Shown here one piece after another: positions 1-6,954 of a stretch of 32,345 bases of DNA. Position numbers and translations under genes: made by a program. The stretch is from assembly GCA_016183225.1 (NCBI GenBank), contig JACPEZ010000016.1:1-32345 (forward strand), given 5' to 3'. The stretch's first letter is position 1; every line of letters begins with the position of its first letter. The notes below the pieces were generated by a model. That model saw only the letters and a list, made by a program, of their open reading frames with translations, had not been told where the DNA came from and made no database searches. This stretch comes from Candidatus Daviesbacteria bacterium (GTDB lineage Bacteria; Patescibacteriota; Microgenomatia; Daviesbacterales; UBA10151).

Positions 1-8
1 AGACAAAA

Positions 9-35
9 TACAATAAGATAAATGAAAAGAATTTT
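9..35 (+). repeat. Possible duplicated trpS start region
   Basis: Positions 22-35 (ATGAAAAGAATTTT) repeat exactly the first 14 nt of trpS at 243-256. A TACAAT at 9-14 lies 7 nt before this ATG, the same leaderless layout seen at other genes in the window. The reading frame from 22 ends after 15 codons. It may be the remnant of an older trpS start displaced when the ribbon-helix-helix gene arrived, or a chance AT-rich match. Confidence 0.35.
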
Positions 36-46
36 TATCCTAAAGC

Positions 47-75
47 TTGACTTTTGTATAACAGTGTAATACAAT
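47..75 (+). promoter_or_regulatory. Promoter of the RHH-trpS operon with operator-like repeat
   Basis: TTGACT (47-52), 17-nt spacer and TACAAT (70-75) form a good sigma70-type promoter. The ATG at 82 is 6 nt after the -10 box, so the transcript should be leaderless. An inverted repeat TTGTAT (54-59) / ATACAA (69-74) lies in the spacer and -10 region and could be the operator of the RHH protein encoded immediately downstream. Confidence 0.6.
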
Positions 76-81
76 AAAATG

Positions 82-246
82 ATGAAAAGAGAGAAATTGA
101 CGGCCGTACTAGTCATCAGGTTACCTAAAGAAGCAATTGATAAACTTGGAGAAATTGCTACAAGTAAAGGTCTAAATATCTCAACTCTAGCCAGAATGTG
201 GCTGATGGAAAAGTTGCAGGAGAATTTAAGGAGATCAAAAATATGA
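82..246 (+). CDS. Ribbon-helix-helix (CopG/Arc-like) small DNA-binding protein
   Basis: A 54-aa protein with the ribbon-helix-helix layout: a short basic N-terminus, a strand (VLVIRLP, residues 9-15), a first helix, the turn KGLNIS, then a second basic helix. Such proteins bind DNA as dimers and act as antitoxins or small repressors. ATGs occur at 79 and 82. I prefer 82 because the -10 box TACAAT ends 6 nt before it, and there is no Shine-Dalgarno sequence. Its TGA stop overlaps the trpS ATG, so the two genes are probably translationally coupled. No toxin partner is adjacent. It may therefore autoregulate this operon, including trpS, rather than act as an antitoxin. The fold call comes from sequence pattern only. 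Confidence 0.7.
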   Translation: MKREKLTAVLVIRLPKEAIDKLGEIATSKGLNISTLARMWLMEKLQENLRRSKI

Positions 247-1238
247 AAAGAATTTTGACCGGGGACAGGCCCACATCTGACAGTTTTCATTTGGGAAATT
301 ATGTGGGGTCGTTGGCTAATCGAGTAAAATTGCAAGATGAATATGATGCTTTTATTCTGATCGCGGATCTGCATGCCTTAACAACTCATTTTGATAAAAC
401 AGAAGATCTTGAAAAAAATATCCGTGGCTTGATGCTAGGATATTTATCTGTGGGACTTGACCCTAAAAAAGTTACTTTTGTACTTCAATCTAAAGTGCCG
501 GAGGTTTTGGAACTGGCCTATTTTCTGGGAACACTAACTCCGCGAGCTGTTTTGGAACGCCAGCCGGCTTTAAAAGAAAAACTTGATCAGGGGGAACAGG
601 ACACTTTTGCCCTTTTCCAGTATCCGGTGTTGATGGCAGCTGATATTCTCCTTCCCAAAGCCAATTTGGTGCCTGTTGGTAAAGACCAGAAAGCCCATGT
701 GGAATTTGCCAGAGATGTTGCCATTAAATTTAACAATTTATATGGAGAGGTTTTTCCTTTACCAGAGTCCTTAATAGGGGATGTGCCCACTCTTCCCGGC
801 ACAGACGGCCAGGGGAAAATGAGCAAATCATTAAATAATGCCATTTTTTTGACTGATTCTGCGGAAGAAGTGGAGAAAAAGGTCATGAGTATGTATACAG
901 ATCCCAAAAGAATTCATCCCACAGATCCGGGGACTGTTGAAGGAAATCCGGTTTTTGTTTATCTGGATGCATTTGGGACTGATGCTGACAAACCACAAAC
1001 TACTAACTACAAACTACTTTACTCAAAAGGCCAAGTAGGGGATATTGAGGTAAAAAAGTACCTGGTTAAAATTCTTAATAATTTCCTGGATCCAATCCGC
1101 CAAAGGCGAGATAAATTAGAAAAAGAACCAGAGCTTGTGGATAGAATTTTAAAAGAGGGCACAGCCAAAGCCAGAACAGAGGCCCAAAAAACATTGGCAG
1201 AAGTCAAAAAAGCCATGAAATTGGATTATTTTGTATGA
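243..1238 (+). CDS. trpS: Tryptophan--tRNA ligase
   Basis: Class I aminoacyl-tRNA synthetase that charges tRNA-Trp in the cytoplasm, 331 aa, the normal bacterial size. The HIGH-type motif is FHLGNYVG (around residues 15-22) and the KMSKS loop is at residues 192-196. The frame is open upstream to 198, but the start is set at 243 by the AAGGAG site (228-233, 9 nt upstream) and by the N-terminus MKRILTGDRPT, typical of TrpRS. The ATG overlaps the stop of the RHH gene, and its own TGA overlaps the next gene (ATGA at 1235). Residues 250-259 sit on a tandem heptamer array (990-1017) in a variable loop, described separately. Confidence 0.95.
   Translation: MKRILTGDRPTSDSFHLGNYVGSLANRVKLQDEYDAFILIADLHALTTHFDKTEDLEKNIRGLMLGYLSVGLDPKKVTFVLQSKVPEVLELAYFLGTLTPRAVLERQPALKEKLDQGEQDTFALFQYPVLMAADILLPKANLVPVGKDQKAHVEFARDVAIKFNNLYGEVFPLPESLIGDVPTLPGTDGQGKMSKSLNNAIFLTDSAEEVEKKVMSMYTDPKRIHPTDPGTVEGNPVFVYLDAFGTDADKPQTTNYKLLYSKGQVGDIEVKKYLVKILNNFLDPIRQRRDKLEKEPELVDRILKEGTAKARTEAQKTLAEVKKAMKLDYFV
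990..1017 (+). repeat. Heptanucleotide tandem repeat inside trpS
   Basis: Four 7-nt units in register: AAACCAC, AAACTAC, TAACTAC, AAACTAC. They encode part of PQTTNYKLLY between the VFVYLDAF segment and the GDIEVKK segment of TrpRS, a region that varies among TrpRS proteins. The reading frame is kept. Confidence 0.75.
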
Positions 1239-1558
1239 TTTCCATAGACGAATTTCAAAAATTAGAATTAAAAGTGGGGACTGTGGTGGAGGCAGAAGAG
1301 GTGGAGGGGAGTGAGAAGTTGATTAAGTTGATGGTTGATTTGGGAGAGGATGAACCTAGACAAGTTTTGGCAGGGGTTAAGAAGTGGTATAAGCCCAAAG
1401 ATTTTGTGGGAAAACAGGTGGTAGTGGTGGTTAATCTGGAACCTAAAATGATGATGGGTTTGGAATCCCAGGGTATGATGCTGGCTGCAAGTTCTGAAGA
1501 TGGTCCTGTTTTCTTAACAGTTCCCAAAAAAGTTCCCTCCGGTACTAAAATCCGCTGA
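1235..1558 (+). CDS. tRNA-binding (EMAP-II/Trbp111-like) domain protein
   Basis: A 107-aa stand-alone OB-fold tRNA-binding domain, like Trbp111 and the C-terminal domain of MetRS. The family hallmarks are visible: an N-terminal FQKLELKVGTVVEAE strand pair, the core QVLAGVKKWY, then VVVVVNLEPKMMMGLESQGMMLAA and the final VPSGTKI. These proteins bind structured tRNA non-specifically and can assist aminoacylation. The gene starts inside the trpS stop codon (ATGA), so it is very likely co-translated with trpS. The start has no Shine-Dalgarno of its own. The 5' part is unusually G-rich, reflecting Glu/Gly/Val codons. Confidence 0.9.
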   Translation: MISIDEFQKLELKVGTVVEAEEVEGSEKLIKLMVDLGEDEPRQVLAGVKKWYKPKDFVGKQVVVVVNLEPKMMMGLESQGMMLAASSEDGPVFLTVPKKVPSGTKIR

Positions 1559-1577
1559 TTTGTGTTAGAATTGCGAG

Positions 1578-4500
1578 GTGGCCAATGGCAGGAAAAAAAT
1601 AAATAATAATAATAAACTGCTTGCCGTTATCAAAGGCGTGCTTGTCTATATTCTAATTGCCGTAACAGCTTTGGTTTTTTTCTACCAAATGTCAGGCGGA
1701 CCATCCAATCAGGCGAATGAAGTGCCTATCTCCCAAATTATCCAGGATATTAAAGATCAAAAAATAGAAAAGATTTCTGTGGAGGGAAATAAAGTGACTG
1801 CCAAGCTGAAAAATGAGACAGAACCGCTTCATTCCCGCAAAGAAGAGGGAGAATCTATTTATAAAATCCTTGAAAGTTCCGGGGTTGATCCCAAATCTGT
1901 GACTATTGAAGTTAAAGATCTCTCCATGCAGCAAGCCTGGATAGGCATAATTTCTGCTATTTTGCCGGTTTTACTTCTGGTTGGTTTGATGTTTTTTCTT
2001 TTTAGAAATGCCCGGGAAGGAGCCCAGGGGATTTTTTCTTTTGCCCAATCAAAAGCCCGCCTTTTTACCAAGGATGCCCCCCAGATTAAATTTACCGACG
2101 TGGCAGGAGCAGGAGAAGCTAAAAAAGAGCTGGAAGAAGTAGTGGATTTTCTAAAAAGTCCGGCCAAATATAAAGAAATTGGGGCAAGGACCCCCAAGGG
2201 CGTGCTTTTAGTTGGTCCTCCCGGATGCGGTAAAACATTAATTTCGAGAGCTGTAGCAGGAGAGGCAGGCGTGCCTTTTTATTCTATTTCCGGTTCGGAA
2301 TTTATGGAAATGCTGGTGGGAGTGGGGGCAGCTAGGGTGCGTGACATGTTTGCCCAGGCCAAAAAAACCGCGCCTGCCATTATTTTTATTGACGAGATTG
2401 AATCAATTGGCAGGATGCGTGGTTTTGGCATGAGTTCCGGCCATGACGAGAGGGAGCAAACTTTAAATCAAATTCTGGTGGAAATGGACGGGTTTGCCCC
2501 TAATGAATCGGTCATAGTAATCGGGGCATCAGTAACTGGCGACACCCCTGTTTTAGTAAAGGATAAAGAGGGGGTTAAACTTTTACCAATTGGAGAGTTT
2601 ATTGATCAATATTATGCAGAAAGTGAAGAAGGTGTTGAAAAGTTTGTAAATGATATTGAAACCTTAGGTTTTGAAAAAAGAGAATTAGCCAGAAAAGATA
2701 ATAGATTATTCTTCCAAAATAGTGCATTTAAAAAGGTCAGAAGCCTTTTTCGCCATCAGGTAAAAGAAATTTATGAGATATTATATCTTGGCGGAAAGAT
2801 GAAAACTACGGGTAATCACTCGGTGTTCGTCAGAACCAACCAAGGCATTATTCCTAAAAAAGTCAGCGAACTTAAAAAAGGTGATGTCCTGGTAAATTTG
2901 CCGCTTAAAGTCAATCGTACGAGTAAACAACTAACAGAAGTTAGGGCTCATAAATTTAACCAGCAGTTCCACTTGAGGTTGCCTGTTTACCAAGATACCA
3001 AAGAAGATTTGCAGTGGGAGGAAAAATATTTGTTTGCCCAAACAAATTATGGTGCGCTCTCTCAATCTCAAATAGGTGGACAAATCGGCGTTTCACAAAC
3101 TACTGTTGGTAATTGGTTGAGAGGAGTATTTTTGCCAAGAAAAATTTCTAGAAATTATTTTAATCATCAACTTCCGAAAGAGATTTTAGTCACGCCAGCC
3201 CTCTGTAGATTGCTTGGTTACTATGTCGCAGAAGGCTATGCCAGAAAAGGAGTGGATTTTTGCTTTAACATTAAAGAAACTCAATTGGTTGCTGATGTTA
3301 AAACCTTGATGAGAGAGATATTCGGACTTTCTCCTGATCGTGAGCGTAATATCACTAGTAATGCCGTAAATATTGTTTATTATTCAACTCCTGTGGGATT
3401 GTTCTTTGCTCAACATGGAGGAAAAGGTGCCCCAGGAAAGCGTGTACCAGCATTTTTATTTGAGGCTCCCAGAGAGTATTTTATTGAATTTTTAAGAGGG
3501 GTATTCCTGGGGGATGGATATTTGGATGAAAGTGGTAAAGGAGAGATTACTTCAATATCAAAACAGTTGATCTTACAGTTAAACTGGCTTTGCCGAATGC
3601 ACAAAATTAAAACTTATCTTACTTCATTCACCACTCAAGAGGGAAGAAGGATAAAAAATGGTCAACCTCTGTCTAAAAATGTTGCATATAGGTTAGGATT
3701 TGGTAAGTCTAATAATCCCTTTATTAAAGTCAAGACAATTAAGGATAATCCAATTAAAAGACCAATTGTGCAAAAAATTGAAAAAAGGCCATTCAATGGA
3801 TATGTCTATGATTTATGTGGGGTGGAAAACGAGGCTTTCTTTGGAGGAGATTCACCAATTCTTTTGCATAACACCAACCGGCCTGACCTTTTGGATCCGG
3901 CTTTGGTCCGCCCGGGCAGATTTGACAGAAGAGTGATGCTAAGCATGCCGGACATTGAAGAAAGAAAATCTATAATCGAACTGCACATGAAAGGTAAGCC
4001 TTTTACAAAAGAAGTGGATACGGGAAGATTGGCCCGGCGGACAGTGGGATTTTCCGGAGCGGATCTTGCGAATATGTTAAATGAAGCGGCCATTTTGGCA
4101 GCTCGGGAAGCCAAAAAAGCCATTGAACCTAAAGATTTGGAAGAAGCTGCTACCAAGGTTAAACTGGGGCCGCAAAGAAAAAGAATGCAAACTGAAACAG
4201 ACAGAAAATTGTCTGCTTATCATGAAGCCGGCCATGCCATTGTGGGCCATCATTTGCCTTTGGTTGATCCGGTTCACAGGATTTCCATTGTGTCGCGGGG
4301 CATGACCGGTGGTCACACCATGTTTCCACCAACTGAAGATCGCTCCAATGAAACCAGATCAAGACTCCTTCAGCAAATTACCACTGCTTTGGGTGGTCGG
4401 GCAGCCGAGGAAATGGTTTTTAAGGATATTTCAACCGGCGCAGCGAGTGACTTGGAAATAGCGACCTCAATTGCCCGGGAAATGGTGACAGAATATGGCA

Positions 4501-4766
4501 TGTCTGATTTAGGCCCGATTAATGTCAAATCCCGGCCCATGTTTGGCATGTGGCCCATGGGGGATGAAGGGGGAGCATCCCAAACCATGCAAACCGGTAT
4601 TGATAAAGAAGTTAAAAAAATCATTGATGTATGCTATAAAGATGCTCAAAAGATTTTAAAAGCAGAAAAAACAAAACTTGATAAAGTGGCCAAGGCTTTA
4701 CTGGAGAAAGAGACTTTAGATACGGATGAGTTTGAAAAACTGGTGGGGAAAAAGAAAAGTATCTAA
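1578..4766 (+). CDS. ftsH: ATP-dependent zinc metalloprotease FtsH, interrupted by an intein
   Basis: Membrane-anchored AAA+ protease that degrades membrane and short-lived cytosolic proteins. The precursor is 1062 aa. Removing the 448-aa intein (residues 318-765) leaves 614 aa, the usual FtsH length. Two membrane segments (about residues 14-36 and 120-142) flank a short external domain. Walker A GPPGCGKT is at 213-220 and Walker B at 268-273. The second region of homology restarts at TNRPD (766 on) with RPGRFDRR. The zinc site HEAGH is at 882-886, with the third ligand Asp at about 958 (GAASDLE). The start is GTG 1578: an in-frame TAG lies just upstream, and later starts would cut the first membrane helix. 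The 3' end overlaps the convergent DUF2283 gene by 4 nt and is partly duplicated at 5306. Confidence 0.96.
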   Translation: MANGRKKINNNNKLLAVIKGVLVYILIAVTALVFFYQMSGGPSNQANEVPISQIIQDIKDQKIEKISVEGNKVTAKLKNETEPLHSRKEEGESIYKILESSGVDPKSVTIEVKDLSMQQAWIGIISAILPVLLLVGLMFFLFRNAREGAQGIFSFAQSKARLFTKDAPQIKFTDVAGAGEAKKELEEVVDFLKSPAKYKEIGARTPKGVLLVGPPGCGKTLISRAVAGEAGVPFYSISGSEFMEMLVGVGAARVRDMFAQAKKTAPAIIFIDEIESIGRMRGFGMSSGHDEREQTLNQILVEMDGFAPNESVIVIGASVTGDTPVLVKDKEGVKLLPIGEFIDQYYAESEEGVEKFVNDIETLGFEKRELARKDNRLFFQNSAFKKVRSLFRHQVKEIYEILYLGGKMKTTGNHSVFVRTNQGIIPKKVSELKKGDVLVNLPLKVNRTSKQLTEVRAHKFNQQFHLRLPVYQDTKEDLQWEEKYLFAQTNYGALSQSQIGGQIGVSQTTVGNWLRGVFLPRKISRNYFNHQLPKEILVTPALCRLLGYYVAEGYARKGVDFCFNIKETQLVADVKTLMREIFGLSPDRERNITSNAVNIVYYSTPVGLFFAQHGGKGAPGKRVPAFLFEAPREYFIEFLRGVFLGDGYLDESGKGEITSISKQLILQLNWLCRMHKIKTYLTSFTTQEGRRIKNGQPLSKNVAYRLGFGKSNNPFIKVKTIKDNPIKRPIVQKIEKRPFNGYVYDLCGVENEAFFGGDSPILLHNTNRPDLLDPALVRPGRFDRRVMLSMPDIEERKSIIELHMKGKPFTKEVDTGRLARRTVGFSGADLANMLNEAAILAAREAKKAIEPKDLEEAATKVKLGPQRKRMQTETDRKLSAYHEAGHAIVGHHLPLVDPVHRISIVSRGMTGGHTMFPPTEDRSNETRSRLLQQITTALGGRAAEEMVFKDISTGAASDLEIATSIAREMVTEYGMSDLGPINVKSRPMFGMWPMGDEGGASQTMQTGIDKEVKKIIDVCYKDAQKILKAEKTKLDKVAKALLEKETLDTDEFEKLVGKKKSI
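2529..3872 (+). mobile_element. Intein with LAGLIDADG homing endonuclease in FtsH
   Basis: A 448-aa in-frame insert between VIVIGA and TNRPDLLDP, a point where other FtsH proteins read straight through. It starts with Ser318 (SVTGDTPVL, block A) and has a block B motif TTGNHS (His414). It ends with [12 protein letters not shown]...LLHN (block F/G, His764-Asn765) followed by Thr766 as the +1 nucleophile. Two LAGLIDADG-type helices are visible, LLGYYVAEG (545-553) and [10 protein letters not shown] (638-647). A helix-turn-helix-like segment (about 493-520, [14 protein letters not shown]) lies between splicing block B and the endonuclease. All splicing and cleavage residues appear intact, so self-splicing and homing activity are both plausible. 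The insert looks more AT-rich than the flanking exteins. Confidence 0.95.
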
Positions 4767-5005
4767 CGGATTCTGTTGAGGATGGGAGTTGAGTAATCTA
4801 AAGAAGTAGGTTTAAACCCCAGTTTTGTGCCTAAAACTCTAGAGGCATTTAGGATTTCAATGCCTAAAAGCTCACCCTTTTTATTCAGCTCCACACTGAC
4901 CCCTGGAGATATCTCGCGATATTCATCTTCTGCTCCGGAGCGGATATTAAACCACAAAACATCAGTTTTTTTATCATAATAAATTTTTTGCTTAGTTTTT
5001 TTCAT
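4763..5005 (-). CDS. DUF2283 family protein (pair with DUF4258), copy 1
   Basis: An 80-aa protein with the DUF2283 pattern: [14 protein letters not shown], then [11 protein letters not shown], then the signature [14 protein letters not shown]. The upstream GGAGAAGGTGG-type site on the minus strand supports the ATG at 5005. It overlaps the end of the DUF4258 gene by 14 nt and the end of ftsH by 4 nt (convergent). A related pair is present at 14274-14769. DUF2283/DUF4258 pairs resemble toxin-antitoxin modules in size and order. I infer that DUF2283 would be the antitoxin-like partner, but no activity can be read from the sequence. Confidence 0.85.
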   Translation of the reverse strand: MKKTKQKIYYDKKTDVLWFNIRSGAEDEYREISPGVSVELNKKGELLGIEILNASRVLGTKLGFKPTSLDYSTPILNRIR

Positions 5006-5282
5006 TTTTAATCCACCTTCTCCTTTGTAATTTATTGTTAATTTCCTGTTCAGTGACAGGATGGATAGTGATTGCTTCTATGGTGTCTTCTATTATATCA
5101 TAAGCCACCGCCATTAGTCGTAGTTTCCCATAATACCGCAAAGTTTTAATGGCGATTTTACGATTAGTTAGGGTATCAAAATAATTTTCTTCGGGATCTG
5201 ATAAAATCTTTTTGGGATAGTCTTGAGGAATTAGCCTTTGTTGTAAACGGATTTTTAAATGAGGTTTTAAAATAATTTTCAT
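4992..5282 (-). CDS. DUF4258-like protein (putative toxin partner), copy 1
   Basis: A 96-aa protein starting MKIILKPHLKIRLQQR, with a central KILSDPEE segment and a C-terminal strand-rich part (GKLRLMAVAYDI...ITIHPVTEQEI). The pattern matches DUF4258 and copy 2 in this window (KIIYTKHALGKF...IITFYPREKER). The frame is open upstream to 5426, but that extension runs through the duplicated ftsH tail and lacks similarity, so the ATG at 5282 is preferred. TAGACT lies 7 nt before it on the minus strand, a possible -10 of a leaderless transcript. DUF4258 resembles small RelE/BrnT-type folds; a toxin role is inference. Confidence 0.7.
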   Translation of the reverse strand: MKIILKPHLKIRLQQRLIPQDYPKKILSDPEENYFDTLTNRKIAIKTLRYYGKLRLMAVAYDIIEDTIEAITIHPVTEQEINNKLQRRRWIKNEKN

Positions 5283-5305
5283 TAATTTTAGTCTATCAGA
5301 AGTTA

Positions 5306-5372
5306 ATGAGTTTGAAAAACTGGCCCGCCTGCCATGACTGGCATTGTCGGGCAGGTTGGGAAAAAAGAAAAC
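5306..5372 (+). repeat. Duplicated ftsH 3' end, interrupted by a hairpin
   Basis: Positions 5306-5323 (ATGAGTTTGAAAAACTGG) are identical to 4726-4743 near the ftsH stop. After a 32-nt hairpin-forming insert (about 5324-5355), TTGGGAAAAAAGAAAACT resumes the similarity to TGGGGAAAAAGAAAAGT at 4744-4760. The copy lies just outside the DUF2283/DUF4258 pair, so that pair is bracketed by direct repeats of the ftsH tail. Confidence 0.75.
5324..5359. repeat. GC-rich hairpin in the ftsH-tail copy
   Basis: CCTGCC ... GGCAGG arms enclose a second small stem TGCCA/TGGCA. This GC-rich palindrome stands out from the AT-rich surroundings and splits the duplicated ftsH tail, so it probably inserted later. 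It could be a REP-like element. There is no clear U-tract, so a terminator is less likely. Confidence 0.5.
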
Positions 5373-5401
5373 TTGATAAGCAGGAGGATATAATATATAG
5401 T
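5373..5401 (+). promoter_or_regulatory. Promoter of the winged-helix-like gene
   Basis: TTGATA (5373-5378), 17-nt spacer, TATAGT (5396-5401), then 7 nt to the ATG at 5409. A TATAAT at 5389 has no -35 at proper distance. The transcript would be leaderless. Confidence 0.5.
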
Positions 5402-5408
5402 TAGCATT

Positions 5409-5795
5409 ATGGAGAACGAACAACAAATCGGAGGAAATAACGGGGCGGTACAGGCGGTGATGGGGGAACCAGACCTATTTGCGATTCTAGGGTTAATCCA
5501 CATGGAGGGAGGTACTACTACAGAGGAATTAATTCGCGATGTTGAATCCCCCTTTGTACTGGTTCGCGATCTCGTCGACCGCCTAGCTGCGCTCAGGATG
5601 GTTTTTCAATACCCGGTCGGGGACGCCCAACGCGTGGTTGTTGCTCCAAGAGGGTTGGGACTACTCGCCCGGGCAGGCTTTGACATAGGGGGTCCTGGTC
5701 GCACTTTGGATTCATGGATTCACCTTCTACCCACGCATTTGTACCCTGCACCGAACGAGGTAGCGACTCAAATGGCAAACATGTTGTTAAGGTGA
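5409..5795 (+). CDS. Hypothetical protein, winged-helix-like
   Basis: A 128-aa protein with no family I recognise with confidence. The middle (LFAILGLIHMEGGTTTEELI ... VRDLVDRLAALRMVFQYPVG ... VVVAPRGLGLLA) has the order helix, helix, recognition-like helix and beta-wing of small winged-helix regulators, so DNA binding is possible. Codon use looks more GC-rich than in neighbouring genes (many gcg, cgc, ggg), which could signal recent transfer. The gene sits between the ftsH-tail duplication and toxin-antitoxin genes and has its own promoter. Confidence 0.65.
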   Translation: MENEQQIGGNNGAVQAVMGEPDLFAILGLIHMEGGTTTEELIRDVESPFVLVRDLVDRLAALRMVFQYPVGDAQRVVVAPRGLGLLARAGFDIGGPGRTLDSWIHLLPTHLYPAPNEVATQMANMLLR

Positions 5796-5871
5796 ACACC
5801 ATTTCCTTCTTTTTTTGATTTATTTTAGCTCTCCAATTTAGCTTTCCAATCCGGGATTGGAGATTCAAAAT

Positions 5872-5934
5872 CTATTCAATTCTGTGAGTAATGGCATTTA
5901 AGATTTTAATTCCATTTGTGCTATATTGATATTG
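5872..5934 (-). pseudogene. Possible remnant of a DUF2283 C-terminus
   Basis: On the minus strand an open stretch without a start encodes a peptide containing NGIKILNAI and then stops. This resembles the DUF2283 signature GIEILNASR found intact at 4763-5005. The rest of the 182-nt gap 5796-5977 holds a short palindrome (CCAATCC/GGATTGG around 5846-5860) and the higB promoter. Confidence 0.35.
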
Positions 5935-5944
5935 AATTAAGGGG

Positions 5945-5973
5945 TTGACATAATATATCAAATTTGATATAAT
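5945..5973 (+). promoter_or_regulatory. Consensus promoter and operator of the higBA operon
   Basis: TTGACA (5945-5950), exactly 17 nt, TATAAT (5968-5973): a perfect sigma70 consensus. An 18-bp perfect palindrome, TATATCAAA/TTTGATATA (5954-5971), fills the spacer and overlaps the -10, as expected for autorepression by the XRE-family antitoxin encoded downstream. The ATG at 5978 begins 4 nt after the -10, so the mRNA would have almost no leader. Confidence 0.8.
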
Positions 5974-5977
5974 TAAT

Positions 5978-6313
5978 ATGGAATTTGAAATAGACTTTTA
6001 TAAAAATAGTTCTGGGGAAAGTCCGGTTGAGAAAGCACTAGATCAATTGAAGGTCGCAAACATTATTTTGTGGCGTAAGGCATTAAAAGGGATTGAAAAA
6101 ATAAAAAGAAGGGAATATCATAAAGAGCCTTTATCAAAATATTTAGAGCCTGGATTATGGGAGTTGAGGGTAAAATCAGGTACAGACATATTGAGAATTG
6201 TCTATACTTTTCAGAAAGGTCGGATTATTATATTGTTGCATCTATTTGTTAAAAAGAAGCAGAAAACGCCAGCGGATGAGCTTAATATTGCCAGAAAAAG
6301 ATTATCGAAATAA
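5978..6313 (+). CDS. higB: HigB/RelE-like toxin
   Basis: A 111-aa RelE/HigB-superfamily toxin of the phage Gp49-like type, predicted to cleave mRNA on the ribosome. Family features: the N-terminal MEFEIDFYKNSSGESPVEK, the central YLEPGLWELRVKSG, the strand DILRIVYTF, and the C-terminal LLHLFVKKKQKTPADELNIA, which is highly typical of this toxin group. It precedes a helix-turn-helix antitoxin by 18 nt, the toxin-first order of HigBA systems. The start at ATG 5978 lies 4 nt behind a perfect -10 box and has no Shine-Dalgarno. Confidence 0.88.
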   Translation: MEFEIDFYKNSSGESPVEKALDQLKVANIILWRKALKGIEKIKRREYHKEPLSKYLEPGLWELRVKSGTDILRIVYTFQKGRIIILLHLFVKKKQKTPADELNIARKRLSK

Positions 6314-6331
6314 AAATGGAGGTTAATTAAA

Positions 6332-6658
6332 ATGAAAAGAAGAAAAGATGATTTTGATAGATACCTGGAGAAGGCCTTAAAGGCAGATCCTTTTTTGGCA
6401 GAAGAACTGGAAAAAGCTGATAGGGCATGGGATATTGCCTTTCAAATTTATGATTTAAGAAAAAAAGCGGGTTTAACCCAAACAGATCTGGCCAAACTGG
6501 TGGGTACCAGACAATCAAACATTGCCCGGATAGAGGACGCCGATTATACCGGCTATACCTTGAAAACCCTGGAAAAAGTAACTAAAGCCTTAAAAGCCAA
6601 ACTGGAAATTAAAATTGTGCCTTTGGATTCCCGCCAAAATTTCTTTATGACCGGATGA
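6332..6658 (+). CDS. higA: HigA-type XRE-family antitoxin
   Basis: A 108-aa antitoxin with a helix-turn-helix at about residues 46-70 (KAGLTQTDLAKLVGTRQSNIARIE) followed by TLKTLEKVTKALKAKLEIKIVP, the standard end of HigA/XRE antitoxins. It should neutralise the toxin encoded immediately upstream and repress the operon through the 18-bp palindrome at 5954-5971. The start is supported by a GGAGG site (6318-6322) 9 nt upstream. Downstream of the stop, the AbrB/PIN operon has its own promoter. Confidence 0.9.
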   Translation: MKRRKDDFDRYLEKALKADPFLAEELEKADRAWDIAFQIYDLRKKAGLTQTDLAKLVGTRQSNIARIEDADYTGYTLKTLEKVTKALKAKLEIKIVPLDSRQNFFMTG

Positions 6659-6666
6659 ATTTCTTC

Positions 6667-6703
6667 TTGACAGCGTATGATGAAATTTGATAAAATCATC
6701 ATA
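6667..6703 (+). promoter_or_regulatory. Promoter and inverted repeat of the AbrB/PIN operon
   Basis: TTGACA (6667-6672), 18-nt spacer, TAAAAT (6691-6696), 9 nt to ATG 6706. An inverted repeat TATGATGA (6676-6683) / TCATCATA (6696-6703) with a 12-nt centre straddles the -10 box and is a likely operator for the AbrB-type antitoxin. Confidence 0.7.
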
Positions 6704-6705
6704 TT

Positions 6706-6954
6706 ATGCAACTTGTGACAGTTGGTTCCAGATATCAAATAGTTATTCCCAAAGAGGTTAGGGAAAAAATGAACGGGTTAAGACCCGGTTTAAAAGTGGC
6801 TGTTCGTTTTGAAAAAGAAAATATTCTTACCATAAAAACTAAACCTGTTAATTGGTTAGAACAAAACCAAGGTATTGCCCGAAAAGCATGGAAAAATATT
6901 AATACAACTAAATATCTTGAGGATTTAAGAAATGAATGGGATCAAAAAGTTTAA
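6706..6954 (+). CDS. vapB: AbrB/MazE-type antitoxin (VapB-like)
   Basis: An 82-aa protein with an N-terminal swapped-hairpin AbrB domain: VTVGSRYQIVIPKEVREKM, then GLRPGLKVAVRFE and ILTIKTKP. This fold binds operator DNA as a dimer. The C-terminal tail (WLEQNQGIARKAWKNIN...) would wrap the toxin. The stop lies 23 nt inside the PIN gene, a typical VapBC overlap. The start is close to the predicted transcription start. Confidence 0.85.
   Translation: MQLVTVGSRYQIVIPKEVREKMNGLRPGLKVAVRFEKENILTIKTKPVNWLEQNQGIARKAWKNINTTKYLEDLRNEWDQKV

Noticed and set aside
1270-1330. G-rich stretch in the tRNA-binding protein gene as a repeat or G-quadruplex
   Set aside because: It is explained by a run of Glu/Val/Gly codons in a conserved part of the protein, and no regular unit is visible.
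3700-4362. Other-frame and antisense ORFs over the intein junction and FtsH protease domain
   Set aside because: They are shadows of ftsH: the ftsH frame has all family motifs and these have none.
5382-5388. AGGAGG at 5382 as Shine-Dalgarno for the gene at 5409
   Set aside because: It is 20 nt from the ATG. The -10/-35 arrangement instead puts the transcription start near the ATG itself.
5283-5426. Longer DUF4258 protein starting at 5426
   Set aside because: The extension translates the duplicated ftsH tail and hairpin in antisense, and it does not align with copy 2.
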